A DNA stretch of 10,708 nt from Verrucomicrobiota bacterium (lineage in GTDB: Bacteria; Verrucomicrobiota; Kiritimatiellia; UBA8416; JAIOPI01). The stretch lies in assembly GCA_027620105.1 (NCBI GenBank), contig JAQCIA010000042.1, positions 1-10,708 on the forward strand. The letters run 5' to 3'. The translations under genes were made by a program, and so were the position numbers. This document shows positions 1 to 7,537 of this stretch, in pieces (position 1 is the first letter of the stretch; each line of letters begins with the position of its first letter). The notes under the pieces are model-generated. The model ran no database searches and was not told the origin of the DNA. It saw only the letters and a list, made by a program, of their open reading frames with translations.

Positions 1-232
1 CGAGTCCCTTGATCCGCACCCAGAGAGGCTGACCGAGCTGAAGCAGCGTCTGCAACTGCTCATGGGTCAACTCCTGATGGGTGCCTACACCATCCAGCCC
101 GAAGCGAAGGACCGAAAGAGCCGTCGGCGCAAGACCACCATGAACAAACAGGGGGCCGGGGAGATCCCCCGGTCGTTCACTCAACCGACGGGGCTTGACC
201 GCATCGCTGCTGCGACGGACCTGTCGGGCCAT
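1..232 (-). CDS. corA: CorA-type magnesium/cobalt transporter, N-terminal fragment
   Basis: Partial gene: 77 codons from ATG at 232 down to base 2, cut by the left edge. CorA proteins are pentameric inner-membrane Mg2+/Co2+ channels with a large cytoplasmic N-terminal domain and two C-terminal membrane helices; only the start of the cytoplasmic domain is here. Residues 1-25 are basic and look disordered. Residues 40-77 fit the family pattern: a short strand, an acidic helix-like stretch (HQELTHEQLQTLLQLG) and then a strand ending WVRIKGL, which matches the W-(V/I)-x-(I/V)-x-GL segment of CorA. The GMN signature would lie outside the window. The start is 18 bases after the glmS stop on the same strand, with no Shine-Dalgarno, so it probably shares a transcript with glmS. 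The opposite strand is also open here but resembles nothing I know. The family call is inferred from a short segment. Confidence 0.66.
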   Translation of the reverse strand, partial: MARQVRRSSDAVKPRRLSERPGDLPGPLFVHGGLAPTALSVLRFGLDGVGTHQELTHEQLQTLLQLGQPLWVRIKGL

Positions 233-250
233 TGAATTCGCCGATGTCGA

Positions 251-2140
251 TCACTCCACAGTCACACTCTTAGCCAAATTGCGCGGTTGGTCCACATCCA
301 GGCCCCGATGGGCCGCAATGTGATAGCTGAGCAGCTGCATTGGCACAACGGTGAGCAAAGGGCTGATCCATTCGCTCACCTCCGGCACTGGAAGCAACTC
401 ATCGAACAACGCCGTGTCAGGTCCTTCCGGAGCAACACCAATCAAGCGAGCATCCCTGGCCTTGGCTTCCTGGGCATTGCTCAGCACCTTCTCGAACACT
501 GTTCCTGGCATTGCGATCGACACCACCGGTACATGCACATCCAGCAGTGCGATCGGGCCATGTTTCATTTCACCGGCCGGATAGCCCTCCGCGTGGATGT
601 AGCTGATCTCCTTCAACTTCAAGGCCCCCTCAAGCGCAATGGGGTAGTTGATTCCCCGACCAAGGAAAATCACATCCTTGGTCTCAGCAAAGCGATGGGC
701 CAGGGCCTCCGAGCGTCGGTCATGCAGGGCCACCAGGTTCCTGAGCTGCTCGGGGAGAGCTCGCAATTCATCGGCCAGCGCACCGATTTCGGCCGCTGAA
801 CGGCTGCCGCTGCGTGCCGCAAAGGCCATCGCCAGACCGTAGAAGGCCAGCAACTGCCCCATGAAGGTTTTGGTGGCCGCCACCCCAACTTCGATACCAG
901 CGCCGATGTCGAGGATGTGCGGCACCTGGCGCGAAAGCGAACTCTCCGGACGGTTGGTCACCCCCAGCTGGCGGGGTGCATAAGCCGGATCACCGTGGGC
1001 CTTGCGCCGCTCGGCCTCCATCGCCAGAGCTGCCAGTGTGTCTGCGGTTTCGCCGGACTGGGTGACCCCGATGGTGAGCGTGTTCGGCGCCAGCGGTGGT
1101 GGGGCGTAACGGAATTCACTGGCGTAATGAACCGCTGTGGGGAGTCCTGCGAACTGTTCAAGCAGGTGGGCCCCAACCAAAGCCGCATGGCGACTGGTGC
1201 CACAGGCCAGGATTTCGATCCGCTCGACCCCGGCGTAGAACGACTCATCAAAAGGAAGAGCCACGGGCATGCTCGGTGAAAGACCCTGTGGCAAATGACG
1301 GGAGACCCAAAGCTGCGCCGTCTCCGGCTGCTCATGGATCTCCTTGAGCATGAAGTGGCGGAACTGCCGCTTGTCGGCCACGTGATCCGTGCCTGACAGC
1401 AACGTCGGCATGCGCTGCTGACGCACACCGTCGGCGTCATAGAGCTCCACACCCAACGGCGACAGGAGCGCCACCTCGTCGTCCTCCATCGGCAGGATCG
1501 TGCGGGTGAATCCGGCCAACGCCGGCGTATCGCTGGCACACAGGAATTCCCCCTCGCCGAGACCGATCAACAGCGGAGCCGCCCGCCGGGCCACCACCAG
1601 AGCACCGGGGGCCAGCTGCCAGATCACGGCCAAGGCATAAGCCCCCTGCAACAGGGGCAACACCGCCTGCACCGCCGCCAGCAACGTTGTTCCATCAACC
1701 GGATCGCCATCGGCGACACGCCGCTTGAGCTCGGCTGACACCAGATGGGGAATCACCTCCGTGTCCGTCTCGGACCGAAACACCACACCATCGCGTTCCA
1801 GACCTTCCCGGAGGATGCGGTGGTTTTCGATGATCCCGTTCTGAACGACGGCCACACCCCCGTCACCACTGAGGTGGGGGTGAGCATTGCGCTCCTCCGG
1901 TTTGCCATGCGTGGCCCAGCGGGTGTGACCGATGCCGCACTGGCCAGGGGCCCCCTGCTCATCGACACGCTGACTGAGATTGACCAACTTGCCTTTGGCC
2001 CGCAGACAAGTGAGTCGACCCTCTCGGTTAACCGTTGCAACACCAGCGGAGTCATAGCCCCGGTACTCCAGCTGACGCAGACCCTCAAGCAACTGAGGCG
2101 CTGCCTCCTGTGAGCCGACAAGAGCAACGATTCCGCACAT
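251..2140 (-). CDS. glmS: Glutamine--fructose-6-phosphate aminotransferase (isomerizing)
   Basis: Makes glucosamine-6-phosphate from fructose-6-phosphate and glutamine, the first committed step to UDP-GlcNAc for peptidoglycan and LPS; cytoplasmic. The protein is full length (629 residues; family about 600-630). The N-terminal glutaminase domain (1 to about 240) starts MCGIVALVG with nucleophile Cys2, and has R74 in HTRW, the NG oxyanion pair at 101-102 and D126. The first SIS domain (about 300-440) has ACGTS (312-316) and TQSGET (360-365). The second (about 475-620) has E504, H527 in MKHGP, and K624 in the C-terminal tail NLAKSVTVE; these match the isomerase residues of E. coli GlmS. The start is fixed by Cys2. 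It lies downstream of psaC and directly abuts that gene's terminator (U-tract 2141-2146), so there is no Shine-Dalgarno. A corA-like gene follows after 18 bases. Cyanobacterial in character. Confidence 0.96.
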   Translation of the reverse strand: MCGIVALVGSQEAAPQLLEGLRQLEYRGYDSAGVATVNREGRLTCLRAKGKLVNLSQRVDEQGAPGQCGIGHTRWATHGKPEERNAHPHLSGDGGVAVVQNGIIENHRILREGLERDGVVFRSETDTEVIPHLVSAELKRRVADGDPVDGTTLLAAVQAVLPLLQGAYALAVIWQLAPGALVVARRAAPLLIGLGEGEFLCASDTPALAGFTRTILPMEDDEVALLSPLGVELYDADGVRQQRMPTLLSGTDHVADKRQFRHFMLKEIHEQPETAQLWVSRHLPQGLSPSMPVALPFDESFYAGVERIEILACGTSRHAALVGAHLLEQFAGLPTAVHYASEFRYAPPPLAPNTLTIGVTQSGETADTLAALAMEAERRKAHGDPAYAPRQLGVTNRPESSLSRQVPHILDIGAGIEVGVAATKTFMGQLLAFYGLAMAFAARSGSRSAAEIGALADELRALPEQLRNLVALHDRRSEALAHRFAETKDVIFLGRGINYPIALEGALKLKEISYIHAEGYPAGEMKHGPIALLDVHVPVVSIAMPGTVFEKVLSNAQEAKARDARLIGVAPEGPDTALFDELLPVPEVSEWISPLLTVVPMQLLSYHIAAHRGLDVDQPRNLAKSVTVE

Positions 2141-2164
2141 AAAAAAGCCCGGCTAAAGCCGGGC
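2141..2164 (-). terminator. Rho-independent terminator after psaC, touching the glmS start
   Basis: Read on the minus strand: a perfect 7-bp stem GCCCGGC / GCCGGGC (2158-2164 and 2147-2153) with a 4-base TTTA loop, then six T (2146-2141). It lies 25 bases beyond the psaC stop. The six-T tract ends at 2141 and the glmS ATG begins at 2140, so terminator and start codon are contiguous. It should insulate glmS from strong psaC transcription. Stem, loop and U-tract are seen directly; efficiency is inferred. Confidence 0.85.
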
Positions 2165-2189
2165 AGAGCTTATGGCTTAACAGCCGTGA

Positions 2190-2435
2190 TCAATACGCCA
2201 GTCCCATCGAACGGGTGGTCTCATCACCCAGATACACGCGGATGCTGAGGAAGTCGGTGGGGCAAGCGGTCTCGCAGCGTTTGCATCCGACACAATCCTC
2301 CGTACGGGGGGAGGAGGCGATCTGTCCAGCCTTGCAACCATCCCAGGGCACCATCTCGAGCACATCCAGGGGGCAGGCCCGCACGCACTGGGTGCAACCG
2401 ATGCAGGTGTCGTAGATCTTGACGGCGTGGGACAT
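2190..2435 (-). CDS. psaC: Photosystem I iron-sulfur subunit PsaC
   Basis: PsaC is the stromal/cytoplasmic-side subunit of photosystem I that carries the terminal 4Fe-4S clusters FA and FB and passes electrons to ferredoxin or flavodoxin. The 81-residue product has exactly the usual family length. Two CxxCxxCxxxCP cluster motifs are intact: C11, C14, C17, C21 and C48, C51, C54, C58. The N-terminus MSHAVKIYDTC and C-terminus SMGLAY are near-invariant among cyanobacteria and plastids. An in-frame ATG ten codons upstream (2465) would add MRQDFVRTGL, absent from known PsaC, so I take the start at 2435. No Shine-Dalgarno is visible. It is divergent from acpP across 149 bases and followed by a terminator and glmS. 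This gene is the strongest evidence that the left half comes from an oxygenic phototroph. Confidence 0.98.
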   Translation of the reverse strand: MSHAVKIYDTCIGCTQCVRACPLDVLEMVPWDGCKAGQIASSPRTEDCVGCKRCETACPTDFLSIRVYLGDETTRSMGLAY

Positions 2436-2584
2436 GAGCCCGGTGCGAACGAAGTCTTGGCGCAAACGTACCTGCGCAGATGGGCAGTCATGCCCCGGCC
2501 GTCACCGTTGTTAACGCCAACGGAATGGTCAGGCCAGGGGCCAATGGGCTTCCCCGTAGGATGCAGCGTCCCGTTGCCACGGCC
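2436..2584. promoter_or_regulatory. psaC-acpP divergent intergenic region
   Basis: These 149 bases lie between the divergently read starts of psaC and acpP and must hold both promoters unless one transcript begins further away. I see no clear -35/-10 pair in either direction and no Shine-Dalgarno next to either start codon. Open frames cross it on both strands (from 2465 on minus, from 2480 on plus), but those extensions match no known PsaC or ACP N-terminus, so I treat the region as non-coding. The promoter role is inferred from gene orientation alone. Confidence 0.5.
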
Positions 2585-2827
2585 ATGTCCCAGGAAGCGA
2601 TTCTCGAGAAAGTTCGTTCCATCGTTGCGGAGCAACTCAGCGTCGACGCCGGCGAAGTGAAGCCTGAATCCAACTTCCAGAACGACCTGGGTGCTGACTC
2701 CCTGGACACTGTGGAACTGGTCATGGCCCTGGAAGAGGCCTTCGACATCGAGATTCCTGACGAAGCCGCCGAAGGCATCACCACCGTCGGCGACGCCGTC
2801 AAGTACATCGAAGACAAGCAGGCCTGA
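2585..2827 (+). CDS. acpP: Acyl carrier protein
   Basis: Carries growing acyl chains as thioesters on a 4'-phosphopantetheine arm during type II fatty-acid synthesis. The product is a typical acidic 80-residue ACP. The attachment serine is S39 in the DSL motif, followed by the acidic recognition helix (DTVELVMALEEAF), and the protein ends in helix 4 (VGDAVKYIEDKQA). A longer in-frame ATG at 2480 would add 35 residues unlike any ACP; the start MSQEAILEKV at 2585 matches the family. No Shine-Dalgarno lies upstream of it. The stop codon is nine bases before the fabF ATG and overlaps the fabF ribosome site, so the two are co-transcribed and probably translationally coupled. The adjacent fabF product uses this carrier as its substrate partner. 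Confidence 0.97.
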   Translation: MSQEAILEKVRSIVAEQLSVDAGEVKPESNFQNDLGADSLDTVELVMALEEAFDIEIPDEAAEGITTVGDAVKYIEDKQA

Positions 2828-2835
2828 GGAACGGC

Positions 2836-4083
2836 ATGGTGGACGGTCTCCATCGCGTCGTCGTTACCGGCCTCGGCGCGGTCACACCGATCGGCAACAC
2901 GGTTCAGGACTACTGGAGCGGTCTCATCTCCGGGCGCAACGGGGTCAGTGCCATCACGCTGTTTGATGCATCCGATCACGCCTGTCGTTTTGCAGCAGAA
3001 GTCAAAGACTTCGACCCCACCGGGTTGATTGAACCGAAGGAAGCCAAGCGCTGGGATCGGTTCTGCAAATTCGGCGTGGTCGCAGCCCGACAGGCTGTAG
3101 CTGATGCCGGGCTGACGATCAACGAAAAAAATGCCCATCGCATCGGCATGATCATCGGCTCCGGCGTGGGTGGATTGCTCACCATGGAGTCCCAGGCCCA
3201 TGTGCTGGAGGGCAAAGGTCCAGGACGGGTCAGTCCGTTCACGGTGCCAATGATGATTCCGAACATGGCCACAGGCCTGGCAGCGATCGCTCTTGGCACC
3301 AAAGGCCCCAGCTCAGCCGTGGCCACCGCCTGTGCCGCCGGCTCTAACGCCATCGGCGATGCCTTCCGGCTGCTGCAGTTCGGCAAGGCTGACGCCATTG
3401 TCTGCGGCGGCGCCGAATCCGCGATCACTCCCCTTGGGGTGGCTGGTTTCGCGAGCGCCAAGGCCCTCTCTTTCCGCAACGACGACCCCTCCACGGCCAG
3501 CCGCCCGTTCGATGCCAAACGGGATGGCTTCGTGATCGGTGAGGGTTCTGGCATCCTCGTGCTGGAGACCCTTGAGCATGCAACGGCTCGTGGAGCCAGC
3601 ATCCTCGCGGAGGTTGTGGGTTACGGGATGACCTGTGACGCCCACCACATCACCTCCCCGACCCCCGGGGGTGTCGGTGGCGCCGAAGCCATGCGTCTCG
3701 CCCTCAGTGATGGAGCCATCGCGGCGGATGAGGTGGATTACGTCAACGCCCACGGCACCAGCACGCCGGCGAATGACAAGAACGAAACCTCAGCCATCAA
3801 GAGCGCGCTGGGCGACCATGCCCTGCGAATTCCTGTGAGCTCCACCAAATCGATGACCGGACACCTTCTGGGTGGATCCGGTGGAATCGAAGCCGTGGCC
3901 TGCGTGCTGGCCCTTCAAAACAACGTTGTTCCCCCCACGATTAACCATGCCAATCCAGATCCCGACTGTGATCTGGATGTCGTTCCCAACACCGCCCGGG
4001 ATCACAAACTGGGAACGGTGTTGTCCAACTCCTTCGGCTTTGGCGGTCACAATGTCTGCCTTGCCTTCCGGCAAATGAGGTGA
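2836..4083 (+). CDS. fabF: 3-oxoacyl-[acyl-carrier-protein] synthase II (KAS II)
   Basis: Condensing enzyme that elongates acyl-ACP with malonyl-ACP; in bacteria it also sets the temperature response of unsaturated chain length. It is cytoplasmic with a thiolase fold, and at 415 residues is full length. The Cys-His-His catalytic set is intact: nucleophile C166 in TACAAGSN, H306 in NAHGTSTP and H343 in TKSMTGHLLG, with conserved K338. The glycine-rich C-terminal segment SNSFGFGGHN (397-406) is present. GAGGA at 2826-2830 overlaps the acpP stop and sits five bases before ATG 2836; it is the only clear Shine-Dalgarno among the left-half genes. acpP-fabF is a widespread pairing, and the tkt that follows 51 bases later is the usual picocyanobacterial neighbour as far as I recall. 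The sequence is cyanobacterial in character throughout, with no sign of a join. Confidence 0.97.
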   Translation: MVDGLHRVVVTGLGAVTPIGNTVQDYWSGLISGRNGVSAITLFDASDHACRFAAEVKDFDPTGLIEPKEAKRWDRFCKFGVVAARQAVADAGLTINEKNAHRIGMIIGSGVGGLLTMESQAHVLEGKGPGRVSPFTVPMMIPNMATGLAAIALGTKGPSSAVATACAAGSNAIGDAFRLLQFGKADAIVCGGAESAITPLGVAGFASAKALSFRNDDPSTASRPFDAKRDGFVIGEGSGILVLETLEHATARGASILAEVVGYGMTCDAHHITSPTPGGVGGAEAMRLALSDGAIAADEVDYVNAHGTSTPANDKNETSAIKSALGDHALRIPVSSTKSMTGHLLGGSGGIEAVACVLALQNNVVPPTINHANPDPDCDLDVVPNTARDHKLGTVLSNSFGFGGHNVCLAFRQMR

Positions 4084-4134
4084 GCGGGGACACCGCCCTC
4101 ATCCGTCAAACTTTCCCGCAACCCTTACCGAACC

Positions 4135-6135
4135 ATGGTCGCAGCGCCCGCTTCTCTCGACACGCTCTGCATCAACAGCATCCGCTTCCTGGCGGTTGAT
4201 GCGGTCAACAAGTCCAAGAGCGGCCACCCAGGCCTGCCCATGGGCTGTGCCCCGATGGGTTACACCCTCTGGGACAAGTTCCTCAAGCACAACCCCAAGA
4301 ACCCCAAGTGGTTCAACCGCGACCGCTTCGTGCTGTCCGCCGGCCACGGGTCGATGCTCCTATATAGTCTGCTGCACCTCGCGGGCTACCCCATGCCCAT
4401 GGAGCAGTTGCAACAGTTCCGCCAGTGGGGCAGCAAGACCCCCGGCCACCCCGAGCACGGGCACAACGACGGCATCGAAACCACCACCGGCCCGCTCGGC
4501 CAGGGCTGCGGCAACGCCGCGGGCATGGCCCTCGCGGAACGTATGCTTGCCGCACGCTTCAACACCGACACCCATCAACCCGTTGATCACCACACCTATG
4601 TGCTCTGCGGCGACGGCGACCTTATGGAAGGCGTCAGCCACGAGGCCTTCTCCCTCGCCGGCCACCTGCGCCTGCATAAATTAATCGGCCTCTACGACAG
4701 CAACCGCATCACCATCGAGGGCAAGACGGACCTCGCCTACAGCGACGACGTGAAGCGGCGCTTCCAGGGCTACAACTGGAACGTGATCGATATCGACGGC
4801 CACAACTACGATGAAATTGATCGCGCCATCCGTCGCGCCAGGCGCCAGACCGAGCGCCCGACCATGATCATCTGCCGCACGCACATCGCCTGGGGCAGCC
4901 CAAACAAGGTCGACACCTGCGGCGCGCACGGCGAACCCCTGGGCGATGACGAGGTGGCCGCCACCAAGCGCGCCATCGGCCTGCCCCCCGACCAAACGTT
5001 CCACGTGCCGCCCCGCGTGCGCGAACTCTTCGACACGCGCGCCAAACGCGGCAAGCGCGCCGCCGCAAAGTGGGATCGCGCCTTTGCGCAGTTCCGCGCG
5101 GCTACGCCGGAGAAAGCCGCGGAATGGGGTGAATACTTCACCGGCACCCTGCCCTGTGACCTGGAAAAGCAATTGCCGACCTTTGATCCCGCCGTCCCGC
5201 TGGCGACGCGCATCGCCTCCGGCACGGTGATCCAGGCCCTCGCCAAGGCCATTCCGAATTTTGTGGGCGGCTCGGCCGATCTCGCGCCCAGCACGAAGAC
5301 GCTGATCGCCAACGTCGAAAGCGTCGGCCCCGGACGCTACGCCGGACGCAACCTGCACTTCGGCATTCGCGAGCACGGCATGGGCGCCATGCTCAACGGC
5401 ATGGCCCTCCACGGTGGCTTGCATGTCTTCGGCGCCACCTTCTTTGTCTTCGCGGATTACTTCCGCCCCGCCATCCGCCTCGCGGCGATCATGAAGTTGC
5501 CGGTGGTCTACGTCCTCACCCACGACAGTTTCTACGTGGGCGAAGACGGCCCCACCCACGAGCCGATCGAGCACATCGCTAGCCTGCGCTGCATGCCGAA
5601 CCTCACCCTGATCCGCCCCGGCGACGCCTCCGAAACCGCCGCCGCCTGGCTCACCGCCCTGCGCCACACGGATGGCCCCACCGCGCTGATCCTCACGCGC
5701 CAAAACCTGCCCACCATCGACCGCGCCGTCTATCCCTCGGCCGACAACCTGGAGCGCGGCGCCTACACCCTGTGGCAATCCGGCGAGGGCGCGCCGGACC
5801 TGATCCTGATGGCCTCGGGTTCCGAACTGGAACTCATCCTGGCCGCCGGGAAAAAAATCGCCGCCGAAACCAATGTGCGCGTCGTCAGTTTCCCTTCGTG
5901 GGAACTGTTCGAGGCCCAGCCCGCGGAGTATCGCGAGTCCGTGCTGCCCTCGACGTGCACGCGTCGACTCGCCGTGGAAGCCGGTTCCCCCTTCGGCTGG
6001 GAGCGCTACGTCGGTCTCGCGGGTCGCACGCACGGCATGACGCGCTACGGCGCCTCCGCGCCCTACAAGGTGCTGGGCGAGTATTTCGGCTTCACCGTCG
6101 AGAACGTCATCACCCTCGCGCGCGGGCTGAAGTAG
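4135..6135 (+). CDS. tkt: Transketolase, apparently a hybrid of two species' genes
   Basis: Thiamine-diphosphate enzyme moving two-carbon units between sugar phosphates in the Calvin and pentose-phosphate cycles. At 666 residues the frame is full length and looks catalytically complete: H31 (SGHPG), H71, H105 (TPGHPE), the ThDP motif GDGD (159-162) to N190, H265, catalytic E413 (GIREHG), and H463 and H475 (GEDGPTHEP). Residues 1 to about 60 are cyanobacterial/plant-like (VNKSKSGHPGLPMGCAPMG). From about residue 73 the sequence is not: AGHGSMLLYS replaces the AGHGCMLLYA I expect in marine Synechococcus, followed by GIETTTGPLGQG, GDGDLMEGVSHE and HDSFYVGEDG. Base composition also becomes more GC-rich. 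Because the switch falls in a highly conserved, in-frame block, and the genes on each side belong to different lineages, I infer a join rather than a natural gene. The start at 4135 lacks a Shine-Dalgarno. Confidence 0.9.
   Translation: MVAAPASLDTLCINSIRFLAVDAVNKSKSGHPGLPMGCAPMGYTLWDKFLKHNPKNPKWFNRDRFVLSAGHGSMLLYSLLHLAGYPMPMEQLQQFRQWGSKTPGHPEHGHNDGIETTTGPLGQGCGNAAGMALAERMLAARFNTDTHQPVDHHTYVLCGDGDLMEGVSHEAFSLAGHLRLHKLIGLYDSNRITIEGKTDLAYSDDVKRRFQGYNWNVIDIDGHNYDEIDRAIRRARRQTERPTMIICRTHIAWGSPNKVDTCGAHGEPLGDDEVAATKRAIGLPPDQTFHVPPRVRELFDTRAKRGKRAAAKWDRAFAQFRAATPEKAAEWGEYFTGTLPCDLEKQLPTFDPAVPLATRIASGTVIQALAKAIPNFVGGSADLAPSTKTLIANVESVGPGRYAGRNLHFGIREHGMGAMLNGMALHGGLHVFGATFFVFADYFRPAIRLAAIMKLPVVYVLTHDSFYVGEDGPTHEPIEHIASLRCMPNLTLIRPGDASETAAAWLTALRHTDGPTALILTRQNLPTIDRAVYPSADNLERGAYTLWQSGEGAPDLILMASGSELELILAAGKKIAAETNVRVVSFPSWELFEAQPAEYRESVLPSTCTRRLAVEAGSPFGWERYVGLAGRTHGMTRYGASAPYKVLGEYFGFTVENVITLARGLK
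4312..4353. other. Probable junction between two genomes
   Basis: This stretch encodes FNRDRFVLSAGHGS (residues 60-73 of the transketolase), a block nearly invariant across bacteria. Upstream coding matches picocyanobacteria; by the Ser73 codon (4351-4353) the sequence already matches a different lineage. A shared run of conserved bases is where an assembler, or homologous recombination, would switch templates without breaking the frame. The exact breakpoint cannot be fixed by eye; the bounds are inferred from recalled family sequences. Confidence 0.7.
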
Positions 6136-6151
6136 GCCCGCCACACAAGAT

Positions 6152-6177
6152 TCCCGCCTGCGCGGGATTTCCTTTTT
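6152..6177 (+). terminator. Rho-independent terminator after tkt
   Basis: A perfect 6-bp GC-rich stem TCCCGC / GCGGGA (6152-6157, 6162-6167) with a four-base CTGC loop, followed by TTTCCTTTTT (6168-6177). It begins 17 bases after the tkt stop. The interrupted T-tract and short stem make it moderate rather than strong. It suggests that murA is transcribed separately. Confidence 0.6.
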
Positions 6178-6210
6178 AGGAGGTTGCGTTTTCCGCTAGT
6201 GTGGCGTCGC

Positions 6211-6235
6211 CGTGTTGTCTTCGCAACACGAGGGG
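6211..6235 (+). promoter_or_regulatory. Hairpin abutting the murA ribosome binding site
   Basis: A perfect 7-bp inverted repeat CGTGTTG / CAACACG (6211-6217, 6224-6230) with loop TCTTCG ends one base before the Shine-Dalgarno AGGGG (6231-6235), which is seven bases from the murA ATG at 6243. No T-tract follows, so it is not a terminator. It could stabilise the mRNA or modulate ribosome access; the structure is seen, the role is inferred. Confidence 0.5.
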
Positions 6236-6242
6236 TTGATAC

Positions 6243-7520
6243 ATGGCTCGTTTCATCATTCACGGCGGTAAACGCCTGTCCGGTCGCCACCGTGTGCTGG
6301 GCAACAAGAACGCGGCGCTCCCCATGCTCGCCGCCTGTGTCCTCACCGACGAGCCGGTGATCCTCACCAACGTGCCGCTAATCGAGGATGTGCTGACCAT
6401 GTTGCGCATTCTCGATGACCTCGGCGTGAAGGTTGCACAGCAGGGCCACACCGTGGAACTCTGCGCGGCCGGCCTGCGCCGCACAAAGCTTAACCCCGCG
6501 CTCTGCCGCCAGGTGCGCTCTTCCATTCTCTTCGCGGGCCCCCTCACCGCGCGCCACGGCCGCGCGACGCTCTCCCCGCCCGGCGGCGATGTCATCGGCC
6601 GCCGGCGCCTCGACACGCACTTTGAAGGCCTGAACCAGATCGGCATCACCATCGGCGGACGCGACGCTTACCAATTTAAACGCAGCGCGCTGCGGGGTGC
6701 GCGGATCGTGCTGGACGAAGCCAGCGTCACCGGGACGGAAAACCTCGTCATGGCCGCGGTGCTGGCACCCGGGCGCACCACGATCTTCAATGCCGCCTGC
6801 GAACCGCACGTTCAGGACCTGTGTCGCATGCTGAACGCCATGGGCGCGCGCATTTCCGGCATCGGCACGAACTACCTGAAGATGGAAGGGGTCGAGCGCC
6901 TGCGCGGTGTGCGCCGGCGCGTCACGCCCGACCATGTCGAGGCGGCCAGCTTCATTGCCGCGGCCGCGATCACCGGCGGCGAACTCGAGATCGACAACGC
7001 GCCGGTTGATCAGCTCGACGTCATCGCCCGCCCGCTGCGCAAGCTGGGACTCGCCTGGACCACGGAAAACGGCCACCTCTTGCGCTTGCCCGGTGGACAA
7101 CGCCTGCGCGTACGCAACGATCTCGGGGCCGCCGTGCCAAAAATCGAAGATGGCCCCTGGCCGAATTTTCCGTCCGACATGATGAGCGTCGCCATCGTGC
7201 TCGCCACCCAGGCGCGCGGTTCCGTGCTTTTCTTCGAAAAAATGTTTGAGAGCCGCATGTACTTCGTCGACCGGCTCATCGAAATGGGCGCGCGCATTGT
7301 GCAGTGCGATCCCCACCGTGTTGTCGTGGACGGCCCGGCACGGCTGCACGGATCGCCCATGAGCAGCCCCGACATTCGCGCCGGCATGGCGCTGCTGGTG
7401 GCCGCGCTCTGCGCCAAGGGTGAAAGCGTGATCGAGAACGCGCAGTCCATCGACCGCGGCTACGAGAAAATCGAACAGAAACTGCGCCGCCTCGGCGCGG
7501 ACATCGTGCGCGTCCCGTAA
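6243..7520 (+). CDS. murA: UDP-N-acetylglucosamine 1-carboxyvinyltransferase with Cys-to-Asp active site
   Basis: Transfers enolpyruvate from PEP to UDP-GlcNAc, the first committed step of peptidoglycan synthesis; cytoplasmic. The 425 residues match family length (about 420-440) and cover both inside-out alpha/beta domains. K22-N23 of the NKNAALP motif are present, as are the R121 region, the general-base Asp in FPSDM, the Arg in FESR and the C-terminal SPDIRAGMALL. The mobile catalytic loop reads PPGGDVIGRRRLD: the usual Cys115 (E. coli numbering) is D116 here, codon GAT at 6588-6590. Asp at this place is a known natural variant (for example in Mycobacterium and Chlamydia) that stays active but is not alkylated by fosfomycin. 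ATG 6243 has AGGGG seven bases upstream. A terminator separates it from tkt, and it converges on the minus-strand gene at 7603. No cyanobacterial character. Confidence 0.95.
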   Translation: MARFIIHGGKRLSGRHRVLGNKNAALPMLAACVLTDEPVILTNVPLIEDVLTMLRILDDLGVKVAQQGHTVELCAAGLRRTKLNPALCRQVRSSILFAGPLTARHGRATLSPPGGDVIGRRRLDTHFEGLNQIGITIGGRDAYQFKRSALRGARIVLDEASVTGTENLVMAAVLAPGRTTIFNAACEPHVQDLCRMLNAMGARISGIGTNYLKMEGVERLRGVRRRVTPDHVEAASFIAAAAITGGELEIDNAPVDQLDVIARPLRKLGLAWTTENGHLLRLPGGQRLRVRNDLGAAVPKIEDGPWPNFPSDMMSVAIVLATQARGSVLFFEKMFESRMYFVDRLIEMGARIVQCDPHRVVVDGPARLHGSPMSSPDIRAGMALLVAALCAKGESVIENAQSIDRGYEKIEQKLRRLGADIVRVP

Positions 7521-7537
7521 AAACGGTATTGCCCCGT

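Noticed and set aside
121..191. Inverted repeats CCGTCGG/CCGACGG and CCGGGG/CCCCGG near the left edge, as a terminator.
   Set aside because: They lie inside the corA coding region and have no T-tract on either strand.
2..235. Open plus-strand frame of 77 codons ending in TGA at 233-235.
   Set aside because: The opposite strand is open too, starts with ATG 18 bases after glmS on the same strand, and has the CorA pattern WVRIKGL. The plus frame matches nothing I recognise.
4681..6144. Long minus-strand open frame (487 codons) opposite tkt.
   Set aside because: It is antisense to a well-conserved enzyme in GC-rich DNA with strong third-position bias, which commonly leaves the antisense frame open. 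The product is low-complexity with no family features.
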